From positions 1 through 64,000 of the forward strand of contig JAJOZX010009430.1 of assembly GCA_023014485.1 (NCBI GenBank): a stretch of DNA of 64,000 nucleotides, written 5' to 3'. This DNA is from Bathynomus jamesi (lineage: Eukaryota > Arthropoda > Malacostraca > Isopoda > Cirolanidae). Positions within the stretch are counted from its first letter, which is position 1, and the number at the start of each line of letters is the position of its first letter. Of this stretch, positions 1-10,605 are shown one piece after another. Both the position numbers and the translations under genes were made by a program. Below the pieces are notes generated by a model that searched no databases, was not told the DNA's origin, and saw only the letters and a list, made by a program, of their open reading frames with translations.

Positions 1-568
1 CTTAAGTAGCTTTTCGAGAATTACTTTGTAGAAGTACATTTTTTTGTAATACTTTTACTCTAACTTAAGTACAATCTGGAAAAATTTGTACTTTAACTAA
101 GTACAATTTCGAAATCTGAAAGTACGAAGTAACAAAACACTGTATGCTTGACACTTTCATTCAAATTGGTAACAATTCTGGAAAACCAGCTTCAATCTGC
201 TACCTCTCGATGTCAGTATTAAGAGGTAGGGGAAGCACCGAAACCGGATTATTCCAGATTTTGTTTACCAAACATTTGGGTTTCATTAACAGATCAGAAA
301 AGTCATTCAGTACAGTATTTTAAGGTAGCCAATCGCTTTTTCGATAACTGATGACGTCACTTGTTTTCACGCAGAAAGATTGCAAAAACTTTGAAAATCA
401 GCTGTTGTTGAAACTCAATAAGAATTTTGTACATTATAAATCACTTACTTTTGTACTTCAACTTAAGTACTTTTGATACGCGTACTTTTACTTTAACTTG
501 AGTACATTTTTTAAAGATTACTTGTACTTTCACTGACGTAACAAATGAAGTACTTTAACCCACCTCTG
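1..568. mobile_element. hAT-like non-autonomous element, left-truncated
   Basis: The right end reads, on the minus strand, CAGAGGTGGGTTAAAGTACT, which resembles hAT termini of the CAGAGGTGGG type. The body is filled with AAGTACTTTTACTTTAACTTAAGTAC-like motifs in both orientations, as is usual in the subterminal regions of such elements. The other end lies outside the window. No transposase is visible. The family assignment rests on recall of the terminal motif. Confidence 0.55.
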
Positions 569-849
569 GTTGTTGTATTTAAAGTCATCCCGACGATTTT
601 TGTTGGAATTTGGAATGGATACCGCAAAAAGTTAAAAAAAACATTACTAATTAAACGAGAAACAAATCAGCGTGTACAAAAAAAAAAATAAAAAAAAATA
701 ACGAATTATTTGTATCTTAATTTTTACAAAAAACTTTGCTTTGTATTTCCGTTACAAATTAAAATACAGTCGTTGAAATTATTAAACGATGCATGATTAT
801 GAAATAATTTAGTAGTCGAACCTCGACTCTAAAATGCGCGCATGCGCAA

Positions 850-886
<37 letters not shown>

Positions 887-905
887 TAATAACTCCTCAC
901 CATCA
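569..905. other. Anonymous AT-rich sequence
   Basis: No coding or RNA signal is seen. The stretch ends in an (AAT)n microsatellite at about 849-884. Confidence 0.6.
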
Positions 906-1760
906 TCATTCTACTATAATTCATTGAAAATGTGTATGTCTGTCGTCTTCTGTCTGTCTGTCTGTCTGTCTGTCTGCAGAAAAACTTTTACGTTTCTGAA
1001 CCGATTTCGACCAACTTCGTATTATGGATGGGGGTGCTGAAAATGAACGAAAATATATGTGACCACCCCCCTCCCCCACCAATTACTGGGCCCGAAGGCC
1101 CCAGCCCGTTGGTACAACTATAGAAAGAAACGCAGTTCATGAAAATCTTGAGCTTCACATTGTGTCAAGAAGATTTGTGAAGCTTAAGATTTTCATGACT
1201 ATAGTTTTTAATTTGGTCACAAAACTATAGAAAAGAACGCAGTCATCAAATCTTGAGCTTCACATTGCCGCCGTAATAACGATAATAATAAAAAAAATTG
1301 TTGCTTACAGTTTTCAAAGACTGCAGCACCGCGGTCTAGCGGTATGCTATGTAACGGATTATAATTATACGCATCGGCATATTTACCTAAAACAAAAAAC
1401 CCGTTTGTAAGACGGGCGGGTATGCTTGTCATACTATAATTCACCGCATGTCTGTCTGTCTGTCCGTCCGTGTGTCTGTCTGTCTGTCTGTCTGTCTCGT
1501 TTTCATATCCAAACGGCTGGACCGGTTTTCATGAAATTTGGTGACAACACCCTATGGGATCCCGGGAATGTTTTTAGCAACTGTTTTTGTCAGATCGAGT
1601 GTCCAAAAAAATTTATCCCAATTTATCCCCCAAAAATATTATGCTAAAACGCGAAGCGCTTAAATTTCAAGATTTTGAACTTCTCAAATTGGTCAATAAA
1701 TATAGAAAAGAATGTAACCATCAAAATTTTAGCTACGTAATGTAAGCCATGATAATAATT
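905..1760. repeat. CTGT-rich interspersed repeat, two copies with internal hairpin
   Basis: Two related units begin with ACTATAATTCA (about 908 and 1432), continue into (CTGT)n tracts, and then a segment like GACCGGTTTTCATGAAATTTGG. A motif like TATAGAAAAGAACGCAGT followed by TCTTGAGCTTCACATTG recurs near 1118, 1228 and 1698. At 1138-1159 and 1176-1197 it forms a 22-bp hairpin with one mismatch. A third relative with the same 'accaaatttggtacac' theme is at 29478-29660. The small open frames here are by-products of the microsatellites. A Helitron-type element is possible but I could not define termini. Confidence 0.5.
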
Positions 1761-1918
1761 ATTAAAAAAAAAAATGTGACAAGTTGTATTTGAAATTTAA
1801 CCGGTTTGTGAGCTTCAAGTAAAATCTGTGAAGCTGCGTTTAAAATTTAAGTGATTCGTGAGCTAATTGTAAATGTTAAATTCTAACTCGCTTTATGAAT
1901 ATCCCGCCCGTAGACGGC

Positions 1919-2005
1919 TATTTTTGCTAATACTACTACTACTAATAATAATAATACTAATACTAATAATAATACTACTACTACTACTAATAATAATAAT
2001 AATAA
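1919..2005. repeat. (ACT)n/(AAT)n trinucleotide microsatellite
   Basis: Mixed ACT and AAT trinucleotide repeats directly abut the left end of the TIR element that starts at 2009. Confidence 0.85.
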
Positions 2006-2133
2006 TTGGGATCACGTTAAGAATAGCGAACCCATACGGTTTAGTTCGCTATTCTTGACATGGATAATTTGGGGTTCCCTATTCTTGAACATGGAAACTT
2101 TGAGGTTTGCTATTCTTAACATGGAGAATTTTG

Positions 2134-2408
2134 TACCAATCGTCAAGGGCGTACAGTTGACCTAACCGGGCATTCAAATTTTATCCTATTTAAATAATGT
2201 TCTCTATTTGGATCACCTGAAGATCAGGCCCCATCCTTCTCTAGTTACCTTATAAGGTGCTAACTAAACGAAAATATCACGACTTAACCTAACCAATCGT
2301 TAGGTCAACTGTACGCCTTGACGATTGGTTAGGTTAGGTCGATATTTTCGTTAGTTAGCCTTATAAAGCTAACAAAGAAAGCTGGGGGCCCTGATCTTCA
2401 GGTGATCC
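2134..2408. repeat. Palindromic repeat family H, copy 1
   Basis: Arms at 2210-2305 and 2320-2408 begin GGATCACCTGAAGATCAGG and carry the family core: CTAACGAAAATATCACGAC, then TTAACCTAACCAATCG, then GGCGTACAGTTGACCTAACC. The apex is the 'gtcaactgtacgcc' end. A partial extra copy of the core's distal part lies at 2134-2165. Other copies are at 36099-36313 and 53578-53713. Confidence 0.65.
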
Positions 2409-2579
2409 CTCTATTTATTATATGTTTTGCAACAATAATAAATTTGTTGTTATTGTTTTCTTATCTTATTTTGGTTAATTTGCAGAGTTTAAACTTCGGG
2501 GTATACAGTTGAAAGATCAACATTGGGGTGGTGATTGTTGAAAAGAGTATGTTGGGGGGGGAAATAGTTTAAAATCCCA

Positions 2580-2671
2580 TCAATTTGAACATTTGTTTAG
2601 TTCTAATATGTTACTGTTATAAATTTAATTTAAAATAAATTTTTCCTTGAGCCGGACTTAGGGACACCCTG
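2580..2671. mobile_element. Half of a CAGGGTG-terminated mariner-type MITE
   Basis: Ends GGACACCCTG followed by TA. The sequence matches the 3' half of the complete MITE at 28488-28775 (shared 'caatttgaacatttt', 'aacttaaaataaatttt' and 'ccggacttatgg'-like segments). The left half is missing. Confidence 0.6.
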
Positions 2672-2815
2672 TATATTTATTTAGGTCACGTTTGAATTTT
2701 GGGTTCGCTATTCTTAACTTGTCGAACTTTTGGGTTCGCTATTCTTAACATGTTGAATTTTGGGTTCGCCATTCTTAACATGAGGTAAATGGGTTCGCTA
2801 TTCTTAACGTGATCC

Positions 2816-3258
2816 ATAAATTGAAATATTTATAAATAAGTAAATATGACACGCCATTGCAAGAGTTTAATGAAATCGAGTCAAGAATGACATGATTAAA
2901 AAAATAGAAATTATTCACTCATTTCCATTTGGTTCCATTTCAGTTTGATTTTCAGTCTGTATAAAAGTAGGTACCGCTTCTCAATTATTTTATTATATAT
3001 TATTTATTTATGATAACAATGTTAATTTTAGTTTAACATTTTCTCTCTCTCTCTCTCTCCCTCAATTAGAAATTCCCCTCATTCTATTTCTTGATTACTT
3101 TTATGCAAATTTCATTATAGATTTTTCGGTGTTACTAAACTTTATATATATAATGAAAAATAGAATAAATAAAGTTCTTATTAAGGAGTTTGATATTTCT
3201 CATTCTTGCTAACACATTTTAGCTTTAGAAATTAACTTTTAGGTAGGTGATCTATGTA
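2816..3258. other. Anonymous AT-rich sequence
   Basis: No gene signal is seen. A short (CT)n tract lies at about 3041-3062. Confidence 0.5.
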
Positions 3259-3351
3259 CAGGGTGTACCATAAATCCGTTCACCCCTGAAGGTTTTCCTA
3301 CTAGAATAGGGTGAGGGGTAAAAGGGGTAAAGGAACTTATGGGGCACCCTG
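3259..3351. mobile_element. 93-bp mariner-type MITE
   Basis: Starts CAGGGTGTACCATAA and ends with its near-reverse-complement TTATGGGGCACCCTG. TA flanks both sides (3257-3258 and 3352-3353), as expected for Tc1/mariner insertion. There is no coding capacity. Confidence 0.65.
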
Positions 3352-3353
3352 TA

Positions 3354-3883
3354 TATTGATAACTTTGTAACGAGCTTGGAGCCTCAGTAACGTCTCAGGC
3401 TTAACTACTCGATTATTGAACGCGTTACAAAGCGATCTGTGTAATGAAATAAGCTAAAAGCATGGATGAATGGGAGGTTTGAACTTACAGAGATTCTGGG
3501 GTTTTGGTCTTCTTTGTATAGAGCAAGCCTGAGATGATATAAATGTCCTTGTGATTGAAACGGGTGTATGTTTCCTTGCGTGGAAACACAAAATTGTGAT
3601 GCATCTTGCTCCTTACGAGAATGCAGCTGGACCAAAGTCAGGAGTGTTTGCAATAGGAGCAATCAAATGTTATAAATTTGACCTCTCATTGGCTTAGCGG
3701 ATTAGCGAATTAGCATAATGTTCGTTCCACTGATTAATGAAACCACGTACGGGAGCCTCCTTAGTACGTTAACCCTCTATGTACTTGGCAATGAATGCTG
3801 CTAGCTGCTTGTACTGTGAATGGATTTATGTGCGAAGCGGTGCTTTATAAAAGTGAGACCTTTACTTTCTCTTTAAGACATTG

Positions 3884-3884
<1 letters not shown>
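3354..3884. other. Anonymous sequence
   Basis: No recognisable gene or repeat is seen. It is followed by (CATA)n/(TA)n to 3943. Confidence 0.45.

Positions 3885-3943
<59 letters not shown>
3885..3943. repeat. (CATA)n(TA)n microsatellite
   Basis: Simple repeat immediately upstream of the mariner element. Its TA content supplies the insertion target. Confidence 0.9.
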
Positions 3944-3946
<3 letters not shown>

Positions 3947-5113
3947 GGTGGGCCGTAAGTTTCCATACATAGGAAATTTAAACGTTTGTTTTTATGTTTC
4001 AGATACCCTAAGATATGCGTTTGACGAAAGAGCAACGAATTGAAATCATACTGATGGCTGGGTCGGGAAGCAGTCGCATGGTTGCAATGAACTTTACAGA
4101 CACAACATGGAACGACATCACACACACACTGTGGCAAAACTTATTAACAAGTTTCAGAAAACTGGAAATGTTGCAGATCAACCGCGAAGTGGTCCAAGAC
4201 GTACAGCCACCGATGAAGACACCAACACTACGATACTTACAGCGCTTACACGGAGTCCCAGAAAAGTACAACGACGGTTGTCTGCAGAAAGTGGTGTCAG
4301 CAGATCGAGTATCAGGCGCATTTTGAAAGCAAACAATGGCATCCATACAATTGCATATGGCACAGCATTTGAGTGAAGACGACCCGGATAGACGGATGGA
4401 ACTTCTGTGAATGGGCATTAACCAAAGTGAACGAGGATGCAAACTTTTCAACTAAGATCTTTTTACTGATGAAGCAAATTTTTTACGTCAATGGAGAGGT
4501 TAATCGGCAAAACATACGTTATTGGAGTAATGCTAACCCTAACTGCTGAGTCCGACGAATGCAAGGTGCCGGTAAAGTGATGGTGTGGCCGGGATATGGG
4601 GTGACAGAATTATTGGACCAATATTTTCAGTGGAAATCTTAATGCCGAAGGTATCTTAACATTTGCAAGAAGAGTTTTCCCATCCCTGCTAAACGAGGAA
4701 GGTACTTCCCAGTTTTACTTCCAGCAAGATGGAGCCCACCTCTATGGTCCTTCACGTGCGTCGGTATTTGGATCAGTCAGCAGTTTCCGGATGCTTGGAT
4801 TGTCGGCGTGGTCCTGTGGAGTGGCCTCCCAGATCCCAGATCTCACCCCCCTTGATTTCTATCTTTGGGGCACTTGAAGGCCATGGTGTATCAGGAAAAT
4901 ATACGAGACATAAATCATCTAAAGGAACGTATCACCAACGCCATTACAAGCATAACGTCAACTGTGCTATGCGTGTTCATCAACAGTGGGGACACGTATT
5001 GAAATGGTTTTCAAAACAATGGCAACCATGTAGAGCATATTATATAAATAAAAATGGTTGTCCATAAAAAAATGTTTTTTTTTTCCTATGTATGGAACTT
5101 ACGGCCCACCCTG
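3944..5113 (+). mobile_element. Mariner-type transposon, near full length
   Basis: About 1.17 kb with terminal inverted repeats of roughly 30 bp: the left starts TAGGGTGGGCCGTAAG and continues TTTCCATACATAGG; the right ends CTTACGGCCCACCCTG. TA lies at both junctions. It encodes one broken transposase. Its termini share the (C)AGGGTG signature with at least nine other elements in the window. Confidence 0.85.
4015..5065 (+). pseudogene. Mariner transposase (DD41D-like), frameshifted
   Basis: IS630-Tc1-mariner transposase, which would cut and rejoin the element's own ends. The reading starts at the ATG of MRLTKEQRIEI, an N-terminal helix-turn-helix, and shifts frame near 4107, where the second HTH and linker continue (KLINKFQKTGNVADQPRSG, then SIRRILK). 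A DEANF motif near 4470 fits the first catalytic Asp, and QQDGA near 4725 the second. The third is in DLTPLDFYLWG near 4850. That leaves about 41 residues between the second and third Asp, counted across a probable frameshift. The tail matches mariner C-termini. At least three frame breaks and in-frame stops make it non-functional as assembled. DD41D is inferred from spacing alone. Confidence 0.8.
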
Positions 5114-5119
5114 TATATA

Positions 5120-5330
5120 TATATATATTCAGGAAGGAGGGGCCAAGGGCGAATGCCCACAAAAGCCCTCCCCCGCCCCTCATAGAAGAAGAAGAAAGTC
5201 AAAATCAAGGTCCAGGTTTTTCGAGATTCCTAAACATTCTGCGTTTGAAAGATTGGAGGTCATAGACAGGAGGAAAGATGGACTGAGGAAGATTGTTCCA
5301 GCGTTTACCGGTTGAGTAGATGAAACATTG
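5120..5330. repeat. Interspersed repeat shared with 39955-40265
   Basis: Contains AGGGGCCAAGGGCGAATGCC, close to AGGAGCCAAGGGTGGGTGCC at about 39966, followed in both by a similar layout of degenerate AG-rich sequence. Family unknown. Confidence 0.4.
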
Positions 5331-5335
5331 AAAAT

Positions 5336-5340
<5 letters not shown>

Positions 5341-5376
<36 letters not shown>

Positions 5377-5514
5377 TTATTTAACTGAAAATTATGTTAA
5401 ATTAGCTCCGATCCATTAAGAGGTAATCTTAATTACTTAATGGGATGGAGCTTATTTCACATCAGTTTGCGTGAAAAATAACTGAATTGTTTTTAAGAGT
5501 GTGATATATAGGAG

Positions 5515-5604
<90 letters not shown>
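5341..5604. repeat. (TA)n, short hairpin, (GT)n(GA)n microsatellites
   Basis: (TA)n at 5341-5372, (GT)n at about 5517-5548 and (GA)n at about 5548-5602. Between them, AGCTCCGATCCATTAAG pairs imperfectly with CTTAATGGGATGGAGCT (about 5405-5453) as a 17-bp stem. Confidence 0.85.
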
Positions 5605-5606
<2 letters not shown>

Positions 5607-5669
5607 GCCTTATGCTGTGGATACGCTCACGCATGCAATTTTGCCACTTTGCAATAATAATAATTTTGG

Positions 5670-5865
5670 GGGTTGCCTAACCTCTTTCGCAACGGTAATG
5701 GTCACGTGATTGGGGGATCTATGATACAACGTCGCGTGGGATCCGAACAAGCAAGATTCAGAGAAGCACCTTAGTTCCCTGAAATAACAAGTCCGTGACC
5801 AGACTCGAACCCGGTACCTTCAGATTAATAGACCGGGGTCTGGTTATCATCACACTTAATGTGAT
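5670..5865 (-). mobile_element. tRNA-derived SINE, family E, copy 1
   Basis: Read on the minus strand: an A-box-like start, then TTAATCTGAAGGTACCGGG and the B box GGTTCGAGTCT, then a body including GTGCTTCTCTGAATCTTGC and GGATCCCACG, ending GCGAAAGAGGTTAGGC. Copy 2 at 13125-13285 shares the same order. The GGATCCCACG segment is also found in the 5S-headed family C. These are polymerase III-type elements moved by LINE machinery in other organisms, and that role is inferred here. Confidence 0.6.
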
Positions 5866-6380
5866 TTCCATTTCATTCCCCGCCTAGGAGTGAGAAATCC
5901 CAAAGTGAGAATCTCGGAGGAGGAAATTCTCAAATTGATCTATTCCCAATTCACGACATTCTCATTCGTTATTCCCATTTGATTCCGAGTCCGAGAATGG
6001 GAAAGTGAGAAAGTGAGAATCTCAAATGAGGCATTTTGAAATCGGTTTATTTTGAACTCGGTGTCATTCTCATTCTCATCCACGGGCTTTCCCGGGTTAG
6101 GTTAAGATTGGTTAGGTTAGGTTCTGATTGGTTAGGTTAATGTTAGGTTAGGTTCTGATTGGTTAGGCTAATGTTAGGTTAGGTTCTGATTGGTTAAAAT
6201 GAGTTAGGTTAAGGAATATTAAGCATTCCCACTCAGCGCCTTTGCCGCGAGTGGGAATATAGTGGACATTGTTTCCCAAATCAAGAAACGCTTATGTGGA
6301 TTTTTCACTTTTGTACATTCTCATTTGTGGACCACGAATGCGAATGGGAATACCATTGATTGGGCAGTAACATTTCTTTG
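5866..6380. repeat. TTAGG-rich repeat family G, copy 1
   Basis: Flanks are rich in CATTCTCATT/AATGGGAA-type words in inverted order around a core (about 6090-6215) of tandem GATTGGTTAGGTTAGGTTCT units. The same order (CATTCTCATCCACG, core, GGAATATTA, CCCAAATCAAGAAACGC, TTTTTCACTTT) occurs at 12030-12570, with a diverged copy at 34655-34960. Confidence 0.65.
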
Positions 6381-6440
6381 TTAGATTACCTTTGCATAAT
6401 ATATCTATATTTTTAGGCATTCTCATATATATATATATAT

Positions 6441-6513
6441 TCTCACCAGGATTCGAACCTGGTGGGGCCTCATGAGTAGAAGTTCCAGACGCTACCACTA
6501 CGGTAGGACACGT
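6441..6513 (-). repeat. tRNA-like SINE head, family F, copy 1
   Basis: On the minus strand: GTAGTGGTAGCGTCTGG (A-box region) and CAGGTTCGAATCCTGG (B box with a paired T-stem). It is the mirror partner of the plus-strand copy at 6718-6790. The anticodon region is not convincing for a functional tRNA. Confidence 0.55.
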
Positions 6514-6525
6514 AAAGTCTAACAT

Positions 6526-6716
6526 AACCTGGTGCATATTTCAAAACCTGATGAAATACACAACGCTCTCGCGCACAGAGGTGTTTTAGGTGCTATCCCA
6601 CGGGCACTCGATATGCAATCAGCATTTAATTTAAATCTAGCACATAAAAAACGTCTGGTTGCGAAAGCGTCGTGTGTTCTATTGGGTGTTGAAATATACA
6701 CCAAGGTGTGTTAGGT
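6526..6716. repeat. Imperfect palindrome between two tRNA-like heads
   Basis: The left part (GGTGCATATTTCAAAACC, then ACACAACGC) is repeated inverted at the right (GCGTCGTGTGTTC, then GTTGAAATATACACC). As a result both strands have a roughly 60-codon open frame with similar translation, a by-product of the symmetry rather than two genes. Confidence 0.6.
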
Positions 6717-6717
6717 T

Positions 6718-6790
6718 TCATCTTGTAGCGTAGTGGTAGCGCCTGGGCCTTCTACTTAAAAGGTCTCGAGTTCGAAACCTGCTTGGTGTA
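6718..6790 (+). repeat. tRNA-like SINE head, family F, copy 2
   Basis: TGTAGCGTAGTGGTAGCGCC (A box) and CGAGTTCGAAACCTG (B box) are in the plus orientation, mirroring 6441-6513. Together with the palindrome between them they form a head-to-head pair. Confidence 0.55.
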
Positions 6791-6984
6791 TATATATAAT
6801 ATATCCTATTATCTGTTAAGTTATAAGAAAGTTTTCCGTCATCGAATGTCATTTGAAGGAAAAAATGCAAAAGTTTTTCCAAAGATTTGATTTCCCTTTG
6901 AATTTGTACATCAATTTCTCTAAACTTGTTGTGAGCTTCAACTACATAAATTCATTTATGACGCAAAGAGGTTTGACAACACTA

Positions 6985-7025
6985 TTAGGATAGAGAGAGA
7001 GAGAGAGGAGAGAGAGAGGAGAGAG

Positions 7026-7056
<31 letters not shown>

Positions 7057-7135
7057 TTACCATGTTTAAAGTGAAAATCTGGCGAAGTTAAAAAACAAAA
7101 AGATCTCTCTCTCTCTCTTCTCTCTCTCTCTCCAT
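6985..7135. repeat. (GA)n and (TC)n low-complexity tracts
   Basis: GA tracts at about 6992-7056 and TC tracts at about 7103-7132 could fold back on each other across roughly 50 bp of ordinary sequence. The rest of 6795-7220 shows nothing recognisable. Confidence 0.8.
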
Positions 7136-7220
7136 AATGTAAAAATGGGGGAAAAAAATTAGTGACGAAATCTTACGTTTCATTTTTAAAATTTTTATTT
7201 GAAACAATATATATATATAT

Positions 7221-7286
7221 CAGTGGCGATCGGGGACAATTATGTATAGGGAAGCATGCATAGCCTATTTTATATATATATATATA

Positions 7287-7347
<61 letters not shown>

Positions 7348-8110
7348 CAAACTCTTTTATTTATACAGCAGATCGCGAAGAAGGCGTGGGAGGAAGGGGA
7401 AGGGCAATTGACGAACGACATTAACCTCAATATAACAACTTCACTTTGATTTACTCATAATTAAGCAAACTCTAATTACAATTAGCTTGTATTTCTTCTT
7501 CTAAAAATATATTTGGTAATAATTGCCAGTTATTTAGTAATTTAATGCTATAAGCTCATTAATTAAGCGCTTTAAAAGGATTCCGTCAGTGTAATAGCAG
7601 GAATAAACAACTCTTTAAGTTGCTTCCACCATCCACGTTTTGCCTAAAGAAATGAATGCGTTATGGGTCTGTTTCCATCGGTGAATATTTTTTACTCTTT
7701 TAGGAGATAATATTAATTCATCCACAAGCATAGCGATCAATAATTTTTTTGCATATCATTTTTTACATTTATATATCGTATAAGCAGTGAAATTATCGGT
7801 AAATTAATGCAATTTTTTATAAAACACGAATATATATAGTAAGTCAATAAAAGAAGCAATTCTCAAGGTTGCTTCCACTGGCGCCCGTCTCGACGCAACA
7901 AAATTATTGTTCTCCCCCCCCCCCCCCCCCCCCCCTTTTTCAATGCACTGATTTGGATTTGAGCTTTTTGTATTAAAAAAATATTTGAAAGGATATAGCC
8001 TAGTGATAATTTATCATAATTTTATCGTCATTAATATTGTTTAACAGCGCTTCTAGTCATTTAAGTGGGGAAGCAATGTTTCCATTGCTTCCATGGACCG
8101 AACGCTACTG
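7221..8110. mobile_element. hAT-like non-autonomous element, 890 bp
   Basis: Left terminus CAGTGGCGATCGGGGACA. Right terminus, on the minus strand, CAGTAGCGTTCGGTCCATGG. CAGTGGCG-type ends are characteristic of hAT elements. Subterminal GGGAAGCA and TGCTTCC motifs are inverted too. The inside contains a long (TA)n (7261-7336), a poly-C run (about 7915-7934) and no transposase. (TA)n flanks both ends and hides any 8-bp duplication. Confidence 0.6.
7255..7345. repeat. (TA)n microsatellite
   Basis: Long TA tract ending in (CA)n, inside the hAT-like element. Confidence 0.9.
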
Positions 8111-8158
<48 letters not shown>

Positions 8159-8171
8159 ATATATATAATTT

Positions 8172-9870
8172 GTTAAGAATCAAACGGGTGTCAAAATGTC
8201 CTCTTTCGACAATCGATGGGGTGGGGGGAGGATGAAATTGCAAAGCTGTGGAAAAACCACTACTCTAACATTCTTAACAGTGTGAGTAGGGATAATCTTA
8301 AGATAGATTGCAGCGAAACGATTGTGGGAGGGACAAGGGAAAATATTTTGATATCATTTTCTGAAGTAAAGAGGTTAATTAAAGAGTTAAAGACTGGTTC
8401 TGCGTCAGGGTAGATGACTTATCGAATGAGCACTTAAAATATGCAAATGACGTAGTATGTCTGCATATATCATTGCTCCTATCAGCCATGCTTGCTCATA
8501 GCTATATCCCTGCAGAGTTCATGAGGGTATATATCTTGCCCCTGGTCAAAAATAAGTTGGAGACATTCTGTCCAGCAATAATTACAGGCCTATTGCTGTC
8601 GCTTCCTGCTTCTCGAAACTACTAGAAAAACTGTTGTTACTCCGATTAAATGATTTCCTATGGACATCTCCTAATCAGTTTGGCTTTAAAAGGTCCCCTC
8701 AACTGACCTGGGTATCTATGTACTTAAATAAACAATATCTAAATACATTGACAGTAATTCAACCATTTATAGCTGTTTCCTTGATATAAGTAAGGCATAT
8801 GATAGGGTGAACCACAATATTTTATTTGCAAAACTAGAAGACAGGAAGGTTCCCATGTACATATTAAATTTATTGAAATTTTGGTATTCCCACCAATCTT
8901 TCAATGTTAGGTGGAGCAATGTACTATCCGAGTGTTTTGGCTCCTCTTGCGGGGTGAGACAAGGCTCCTTGCTCTCCCCTATGCTGTTTAATGTGTATAT
9001 TGACTGATTAATTGCTTCACTTAATGAGGCAACAGTAGGATGTTGTATAGATAACACAAGGATAAATAACTTAGTTTATGCCGATGATATGGTGTTTAAG
9101 TCCCTCTGTTAAAGGTCTGGATCGGCTACTAAATGTCTGCGAAGTGTATTCGCAGAAACATGATATTCTTTTTAATGTTACAAAAACTAAGGTTATGCAA
9201 TTTCATCCTAAAAGCTGTAATCAGCCAGCTGATATAAGTTTAAAATGAATGGTGAAGTAGTTGAGGAAGTACAAGAGTTTAAGTATTTGGGTCAAACTAT
9301 TACCAGCTCCTTGAGTGATGACTCGGATATAAAAAACAATCTCGAAGCCTGTGTGCTAAAGCGAATATGACCATAAGGAACTTTCGTTTCTGTACAAGTG
9401 AAGCTAAAGACACACTCTTTCGTACTTTCTGCAGTAATATATACGGTCAGCAACTCTGGGTGAATTATAAAAAAGGTTCTGGCAGAACCATAAATTTGCT
9501 GTACAACAGGTCTTTTAGACTCTTACATAAATTACCCCCGAGATGCTCAGCTTCGCAAATGTTTGCAACCCGCAATGTTCCGAGCTTCCCGGAGGTAACA
9601 AGACGTGCTCAACACAGTCTAATGCAAAGAATTAAAAAATCAACCAACCCGATCATCCAAGCTATCCATGAGTCCTGCCATTTATCCTCTAAGCTATGGA
9701 CTTCTTGGTACGAAAACGTCTGTCTGTAGCTCCACTTAACTTCGACAGTGCAGTATTATTTCTAATCAATTGTATATATTTTTATCCTTAGTGTATGAAC
9801 TGTCATTGTATTAATAATATTTGTCATATGGACTATAGTCTGCCAATAAACCTTTTCATTTTCATTTCAT
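8172..9870 (+). mobile_element. CR1/jockey-group LINE, 5'-truncated, with 3' tail
   Basis: Holds reverse-transcriptase remnants (8200-9730) followed by a 3' untranslated region and a tail of CATTTT-type repeats at 9850-9875 (TTTTCATTTTCATTTCATTT), a usual LINE end. It lies between (TA)n tracts. The endonuclease part is absent, consistent with 5' truncation on insertion. Confidence 0.75.
8200..9730 (+). pseudogene. LINE reverse transcriptase, multiply frameshifted
   Basis: Non-LTR reverse transcriptase remnant. In order across changing frames: linker ISFSEVKRLIKELKTGSASG near 8350, RPIAVASCFSKLLEKLL near 8590, FGFKR near 8690, LLKFWYSHQSFNVRW near 8875, GVRQGSLLSPMLFNVYID near 8950, the catalytic box YADDMVFKS near 9078, TKTKVMQF near 9185, EFKYLGQTITSSLSDD near 9285 and FRTFCSNIYGQQLW near 9418. 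That is the domain order of CR1/L2/jockey elements. I count at least five frame changes or stops. It could belong to L2 rather than CR1. Confidence 0.8.
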
Positions 9871-9874
9871 TTTC

Positions 9875-9875
<1 letters not shown>

Positions 9876-9948
<73 letters not shown>

Positions 9949-9950
9949 CG
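9876..9950. repeat. (TA)n microsatellite
   Basis: Long TA tract directly following the LINE tail. Confidence 0.9.
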
Positions 9951-10233
9951 TAAAGCTATGCATAAAATAGGATCCAATTTTTTCAATTGAGAGAGCTATC
10001 TCTGCAGACACAGATTGGTGAGCTATTTTTACATTGCGAAAAGTTAATAATAATAAATAAAAAAATATAAATAAAGAATCACGCAACATTTTTGTTTTAG
10101 TAAATTAAAAAATAAAAAATTCACAAATCTATTTTTTTAGAAATTTTTATGAAATAAATAAGAATTAAAATTTAATCTTCAACGATACATATTCCTTTCC
10201 AACTTATATCAGATTTTCGTCACACACACACAC

Positions 10234-10264
<31 letters not shown>

Positions 10265-10268
<4 letters not shown>

Positions 10269-10588
10269 CTTGGTTAACATTGGTTTTGCTTCCGCCCAAA
10301 TAGTTCATTCTGACGAAGCTTGTTGCTCGACCTTAGACCTACAGCTTAACGTGGAATCCGAACTACGATCCATCACGAGTGGTCCGAAATTACAAAGTCC
10401 TCGCCCAGACTCCATTTCATGACCTCCCGATCAACAGCCCAGCGTCTTAACTAGGCTACTCAGGGTACCAATTTATCTCCCAACCAATTTTTATTGTATG
10501 GAAGGATGAACAGCTGGGTTTGCTGTGCGCCAACTGCCGTCACCGCGGGATTCGTAGTCAGTGATGTTAACCACCTATATTACCGTTA
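10265..10588 (-). mobile_element. Dimeric tRNA-like SINE, family A, copy 1
   Basis: Minus-strand copy bounded by (TA)n. It runs from the tRNA-like head (GTTAACATCACTGACTACG on the minus strand) through the GCACAC/CATCCTTCCATACAAT region, GGTACC, the second tRNA-like unit (about 10370-10460, here with an extra insertion), to CGTCAGAATGAAC and CCAAGGTTT. It is more diverged than copies 2-6. Confidence 0.7.
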
Positions 10589-10605
10589 TATATATATATA
10601 TATAT

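Larger units (their letters stand above)
2009..2815. mobile_element. MITE-like element with perfect 27-bp TIRs
   Basis: The first 27 bases (2009-2035, starting GGATCACGTTAAGAATAGCG) are the exact reverse complement of the last 27 (2789-2815). Subterminal copies of TTCGCTATTCTTAACATG are repeated inside both ends (about 2041-2125 and 2695-2780). The core holds a second inverted repeat (2210-2408) and half of a mariner-type MITE (2580-2671). No coding capacity is seen. I cannot name the superfamily, and no convincing target-site duplication is visible. Confidence 0.7.

Noticed and set aside
6519..6714. Two overlapping 60-codon open frames on opposite strands with similar proteins
   Set aside because: The similarity follows from the palindrome at 6526-6716. 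No family match or gene context is seen.
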